Source of the DNA: Terriglobales bacterium
GTDB lineage: Bacteria; Acidobacteriota; Terriglobia; Terriglobales; Gp1-AA117
Reading direction: 5' to 3'
Assembly (NCBI GenBank): GCA_030150795.1
Contig: JASLFF010000283.1
Span: forward strand, 1 to 8,171
DNA length: 8,171 nucleotides
The notes under the pieces were generated by a model. That model was not told where the DNA came from and searched no databases. It saw nothing but the letters and a program-made list of their open reading frames with translations. Every line of letters starts with the position of its first letter. Position 1 is the first letter of the stretch. The position numbers and the translations under genes were made by a program. Of the stretch, positions 5,833-8,171 are shown piece by piece.

Positions 5833-6300
5833 GTGCCCGCAAAAACCCTTCCCACAGTCTTAAGCCAGGTGATTGAGGCCAAAGCCGAGTATGATGTGCG
5901 GCTGCTGGCGCAGCAACTCGGCACCAATTACCGATCATTGATGTACTGGATGCGCGGTGACAGGCATTTGCCTGCGTACCTGCTGCCAAGAATCTGCACG
6001 CTTCTGGGCAATTATGAAGCGCTGGACCTTCTTGAAAGCCAGGCAGGCCGCGTGGCGTTCAAGATTCCCGATCCCAAACAAACGTCGGAAGAAGAATTCA
6101 AGGCCATCTCCAACCTGATTAAGGATGTGGGCGCGGCGCTGGAGAGCATTGCCAACACGCTGGCTGATGGAATCGTGGAAGACGATGAATTGAAAACGAC
6201 GATCCCAAAGCTTGAGGCGGTGATTCAGGAGTGTGCGTCTTTGAAGTATTGGCTGGAGCACTGGTCAAAGCGGAAGAACCTTCACCGCAAAGGACGCTAA
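5833..6300 (+). CDS. Phage CII/CP76-like helix-turn-helix regulator
   Basis: The 155-residue protein has an N-terminal helix-turn-helix at about residues 21-45 (DVRLLAQQLGTNYRSLMYWM then RGDRHLPAYLLPRICTLLG), with the DNA-reading helix near NYRSLMYWM. A C-terminal helical region at about 86-145 includes LADGIVEDDELKTTIPKLEAVI, like the dimer or tetramer part of phage CII/CP76 regulators. The start is GTG with no Shine-Dalgarno sequence; an in-frame TGA lies 33 nt upstream, and a possible -10 sits against the start, so the message may be leaderless. No other phage genes are nearby, which suggests a domesticated regulator. It is divergent from the PspA/ABC row and shares a gap holding a perfect inverted repeat, so it may regulate that row. 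The last codons (RKGR) lie in a CGCAAAGGA-type repeat. Family call is moderate. Confidence 0.75.
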   Translation: MPAKTLPTVLSQVIEAKAEYDVRLLAQQLGTNYRSLMYWMRGDRHLPAYLLPRICTLLGNYEALDLLESQAGRVAFKIPDPKQTSEEEFKAISNLIKDVGAALESIANTLADGIVEDDELKTTIPKLEAVIQECASLKYWLEHWSKRKNLHRKGR

Positions 6301-6303
6301 GGA
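6286..6303. repeat. Two-copy 9-base repeat CGCAAAGGA/CGCTAAGGA at the end of the regulator gene
   Basis: CGCAAAGGA (6286-6294) is followed directly by CGCTAAGGA (6295-6303), differing by one base. The TAA stop of the regulator lies inside the second copy. A related CACAAAGGAC occurs at the end of the pspA-like gene on the other strand (4006-4015). This resembles AAAGGA-type minisatellites seen between genes in some soil bacteria. Confidence 0.5.
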
Positions 6304-6462
6304 CGAGGGCGATGAAACGAACGTAGATATGGCACCGAACCACACGCGGAAAATGCGAAGGAGCGGAACACCAGCGATAGCTCTCGCTTAAGTCTTCAGC
6401 TCCTCGATCCCATCTTTTAGGCGATAGGGTTTCCTCGCTGCGCTCGGAATTTCAGAAAAAAG
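6301..6462. other. Convergent intergenic gap without a clear terminator
   Basis: This gap separates the 3' ends of the regulator gene (plus) and the secreted-protein gene (minus). It contains a 5-base stem, AGCGA-N6-TCGCT, and two copies of GCGATAG. On the minus strand a TTTTTT run lies just past the stop of the 6463 gene, but no strong stem precedes it. I see no gene and no convincing bidirectional terminator. Confidence 0.5.
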
Positions 6463-7485
6463 CTACTTCTCGCCTTTGGTCTCCACTTGTTTATAGCCGT
6501 CTGGGACCTTGAACAAGTTTGCGTCAACGGCGCTGGTAGAGATCGATGTCACTTCAGTGCTGGTATCCATGAGGGAACCTGGCGTGCCGCTAGGTTTTGA
6601 GTTTGAGCTATCGTCCTGGGCCGCGTCATCCTTTTTCTTTTTCTTGCCAAAAAGGCCGCCAATGCCGCCGGTAATCGGATTGCCGCTGGATTTTTGGTCG
6701 TCATGAGAAGTCTGCTGTGGCGCGCCGGGCTGGCCGGCCATCCCCACACTGACCAGTGAAAACAAGGGCATTCCGTTCAGCGCCGTTGCGCTCTTGCGAT
6801 ACTCGACCATCGCAGGAGCGATCTGCGCGTTTCCACCCATCATGGTTCCGGGAAGCCAATCGATTTCCTTGGCCATGCGCTGGTAGAAGCGCTTCACTTC
6901 GTCATAGCCTTTTACCGGCGCGATGTAAGAATCAGAATCAACCCACATGTTTGCGGACTGACCTTTGGCTTTAGGATCGTCGGAGGTCATCTCCATGTCC
7001 ACGTGCATCTTGGTTTCTTTGGCGGTATAGTCCAGCAGCTTCTTTGTTCCTGAACCGGGCGTGATTGTGACTTTAGGAGTGATTTTCACCTGGCTGGGCT
7101 GCTCCTTGTTGCGCTTTGCCTGTTCGGCTGCAGCTTTCTTGCGAGCTTCTTCCATGCGCGCTTTCATCTCGTCAAAGGTGATGGTGGAGTATGTTTTCTT
7201 TTTGGTGTCAATGTTAGTGATGGTGCGGCCATCAAGGTCAATGATTTCAACCTGGCCCAGGCTGTCTTCACGCCTCATTTTGTTGCCCTTAAAACTGATG
7301 GTAGAAGTGGCGCCTTGCGTGGCTTGGCGCGCGTCTTTGCTGAAGACGCCGGCGAACTTCATAGCGCCCGCAGCCGCGCCTCCCGTGATCTTGGTGGTTT
7401 CCGTGTATTGAAAATCGGCAAAGCAAGGTGTGGAGAGTGTGAACAACAACATACTGGCAAGTGCGAACGCGATACCCCGTTTCAT
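6463..7485 (-). CDS. Secreted DUF4412-like protein of unknown function
   Basis: The 340-residue protein has a clear Sec signal peptide: MKRG, a hydrophobic core, and STPCFA followed by Asp24 as a likely signal peptidase I site. The mature part starts with FQYTETTKITGG. It then has STISFKGNKMRREDSLGQVE and IIDLDGRTITNIDTKKKTYS, the layout of DUF4412-type proteins (beta strands reporting an Asp-Leu-Asp turn). Residues 105-130 form a charged helix (MKARMEEARKKAAAEQAKRN). WVDSDSYIAP and a region around 195-250 follow. A low-complexity segment, GGIGGLFGKKKKKDD, lies near 273-292. The end, LFKVPDGYKQVE, is typical of the family. AGGAGG lies four bases before the ATG. It is probably periplasmic or exported. 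The family function is unknown and the call rests on motif memory. Confidence 0.82.
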   Translation of the reverse strand: MKRGIAFALASMLLFTLSTPCFADFQYTETTKITGGAAAGAMKFAGVFSKDARQATQGATSTISFKGNKMRREDSLGQVEIIDLDGRTITNIDTKKKTYSTITFDEMKARMEEARKKAAAEQAKRNKEQPSQVKITPKVTITPGSGTKKLLDYTAKETKMHVDMEMTSDDPKAKGQSANMWVDSDSYIAPVKGYDEVKRFYQRMAKEIDWLPGTMMGGNAQIAPAMVEYRKSATALNGMPLFSLVSVGMAGQPGAPQQTSHDDQKSSGNPITGGIGGLFGKKKKKDDAAQDDSSNSKPSGTPGSLMDTSTEVTSISTSAVDANLFKVPDGYKQVETKGEK

Positions 7486-7489
7486 TTCG

Positions 7490-7495
7490 CCTCCT
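7490..7495 (-). promoter_or_regulatory. Strong ribosome binding site AGGAGG of the secreted-protein gene
   Basis: A full AGGAGG on the minus strand lies four bases before the ATG at 7485, confirming the start that carries the signal peptide. Confidence 0.75.
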
Positions 7496-7508
7496 GGCGG
7501 TCGCAGGC

Positions 7509-7514
7509 ATTATA
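7509..7514 (-). promoter_or_regulatory. -10 box TATAAT upstream of the secreted-protein gene
   Basis: A perfect TATAAT on the minus strand lies 23 bases before the ATG. Transcription would start near 7502, giving a leader of about 17 nt that still includes AGGAGG. The -35 region (TGTGTT at 17 bases) is poor. The box is in the 75-nt gap after the 7561-7818 gene, so the secreted-protein gene probably has its own promoter. Confidence 0.5.
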
Positions 7515-7560
7515 GCCGGAGGCGAATTCGAAACACACTTAAGCCATAGTTCCCGCAGCC

Positions 7561-7818
7561 CTACTGAAAATCAGGGTCTTCAGAAATATGCAGGATTTCC
7601 TCTATTAGCGCGAAGCCAGCTGAGGAGCCACAGCTAGAACAGGGTGGGAAAGGTGTTTGTTTGCGCAGCCAGATATCTCCAGAACTGGGACAGCGTGAAT
7701 GGTCTGGCCGCCATATACCGGAAACAGGAACCATTTCTCCGCTGAGAAACGGAACCTGTCCAGACTTCTTCTTTGGTGGCGGCAAAATAATTCTCCAAAA
7801 TGGATGGATGTCATTCAT
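7561..7818 (-). CDS. Small probable metal-binding protein (SGIWRPDH...FPPCSSCG)
   Basis: The protein has 85 residues from ATG 7818. The core VPVSGIWRPDHSRCPSSGDI, then WLRKQTPFPPCSSCGSSAGF, resembles a family of short bacterial proteins with an SGIYRxxH motif and a FPPCxxCG pair. Cys43, Cys61, Cys64 and His41 are candidate metal ligands, but the site lacks a second CxxC. ATG 7818 has no ribosome site. A TTG at 7785 has GGAG seven bases upstream and would give a 74-residue product starting at PPPKKKSGQ, so the true start may be there. No partner is evident; the next gene downstream has its own -10 box. Being real is supported by the motif; function is unknown. Confidence 0.65.
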   Translation of the reverse strand: MNDIHPFWRIILPPPKKKSGQVPFLSGEMVPVSGIWRPDHSRCPSSGDIWLRKQTPFPPCSSCGSSAGFALIEEILHISEDPDFQ

Positions 7819-8109
7819 GTTTCACAAATGTCGTTCACGTTCCACACAGGAGTAAGGCAAATGGAGTGCCAGAGTGGCGATTGAAAGCAAACAACTAATC
7901 GGGCCCAGGAAAGCAGAGACTCGTAATTTTTCCTCAACAAACGTGAGCTTTCGACATCCACCCGCAGAGTTGCCTGTGAACACCCGATAAGGAGGAAAAG
8001 AGGCAATTTAACGGACCGCCCTATCGGGGGGCTGATTCAGGAGCTTGCGATTGCGGGCGACATTACATTGCAAATGAACGTCTAAAGAGAGAGGCAGCGC
8101 CACTGACTC
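7819..8109. other. Intergenic region with an inverted repeat CCCGATA...TATCGGG and an orphan AAGGAGG
   Basis: No gene is supported in these 291 bases. CCCGATA (7983-7989) and TATCGGG (8022-8028) are perfect 7-base arms, extended by two further pairs after one mismatch. AAGGAGG at 7989-7995 partly overlaps the first arm, and no ATG, GTG or TTG stands at a usable distance. A frame without a start codon is open from 7980 to a TGA at 8162 and includes ACDCGRHYIANERL, which might be a gene remnant. Upstream, TGAACGACAT and TGAATGACAT recur on the minus strand near the start of the 7561-7818 gene. Confidence 0.45.
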
Positions 8110-8171
8110 ATGATCTCGAAGTGTGCCAATCCGCAGTGCGCCAAAACGCTGATGCGACTTGATGGAGGCAG
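8110..8171 (+). CDS. N-terminus of a small CxxxxC-motif protein (3' end outside window)
   Basis: Only 20 complete codons are visible: MISKCANPQCAKTLMRLDGG. The Cys5/Cys10 pair in CANPQC is typical of a family of small, probably metal-binding proteins that I recall as common in Acidobacteriota (MxSKCANPxC...). An in-frame TGA two codons upstream makes ATG 8110 the first possible start. The ribosome site is weak: a GAGAGAGG run lies about 15 bases upstream. Function is unknown. Confidence 0.55.
   Translation, partial: MISKCANPQCAKTLMRLDGG

Noticed and set aside
5833..6300. Prophage remnant suggested by the CII-like regulator
   Set aside because: No integrase, structural, lysis or attachment sequences are visible nearby, so one regulator is not evidence for a prophage.
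6419..6452. Possible terminator with TTCC/GGAA arms near the end of the secreted-protein gene
   Set aside because: The stem is only four pairs and the T-run precedes it rather than follows it on the minus strand.
7815..8006. 63-residue minus-strand frame starting MPLFLLIGCS, lipobox-like
   Set aside because: No ribosome site, no hydrophobic core of normal length and no conserved look; the LIGC match is probably chance.

Overview
The window reads as a chromosomal segment from a Gram-negative soil-type bacterium, most likely an acidobacterium. This is inferred from three things: moderately GC-rich DNA, a C-terminal OmpA-type peptidoglycan-binding domain (so a diderm envelope), and small cysteine-motif proteins and short intergenic repeats of kinds I associate with Acidobacteriota. 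No rRNA, tRNA, CRISPR array, insertion sequence or integrase was found. Taxonomy is a judgement from pattern, not a database result.

Positions 1-5696 carry a minus-strand gene row read right to left. It begins with a coiled-coil protein of unknown family (start at 5441, or 5696 with a transmembrane extension). A PspA/IM30-family membrane-stress protein follows. Next is a 530-residue protein with an N-terminal membrane anchor, a Ser/Gly linker, a NitT/TauT-type substrate-binding domain and a C-terminal OmpA domain. Then come an ABC permease, an ABC ATPase, and a membrane protein that leaves the window at base 1. Spacing is tight at 15 nt, 84 nt, an 11-nt overlap and a TGATG overlap, except for a 223-nt gap between pspA and the binding-protein gene.

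At 5833-6300, divergent from this row, lies a small regulator resembling the phage CII/CP76 family. The gap between them holds a perfect inverted repeat, GTTCAAAA-N9-TTTTGAAC, whose arms contain -35-like TTGAAC on both strands. It is a plausible operator for the regulator.

Positions 6463-7818 hold two minus-strand genes: a secreted DUF4412-like protein with its own TATAAT box, and an 85-residue probable metal-binding protein. At 8110 a plus-strand gene with a CANPQC motif begins and runs off the right edge.

The most interesting idea is that the minus-strand row forms one envelope system. Its binding protein appears tethered to both the inner membrane and peptidoglycan, and it is encoded with an ABC importer core, a PspA-like membrane-repair protein and two unrecognised partners. 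A freely diffusing periplasmic binding protein would have neither tether. The layout therefore suggests sensing or localised uptake linked to envelope integrity; this is inference from domains and gene order. Several short repeats (a TAGAGACG palindrome, an 8-bp tandem repeat, CACAAAGGAC-like gene ends) sit in the gaps of this row.
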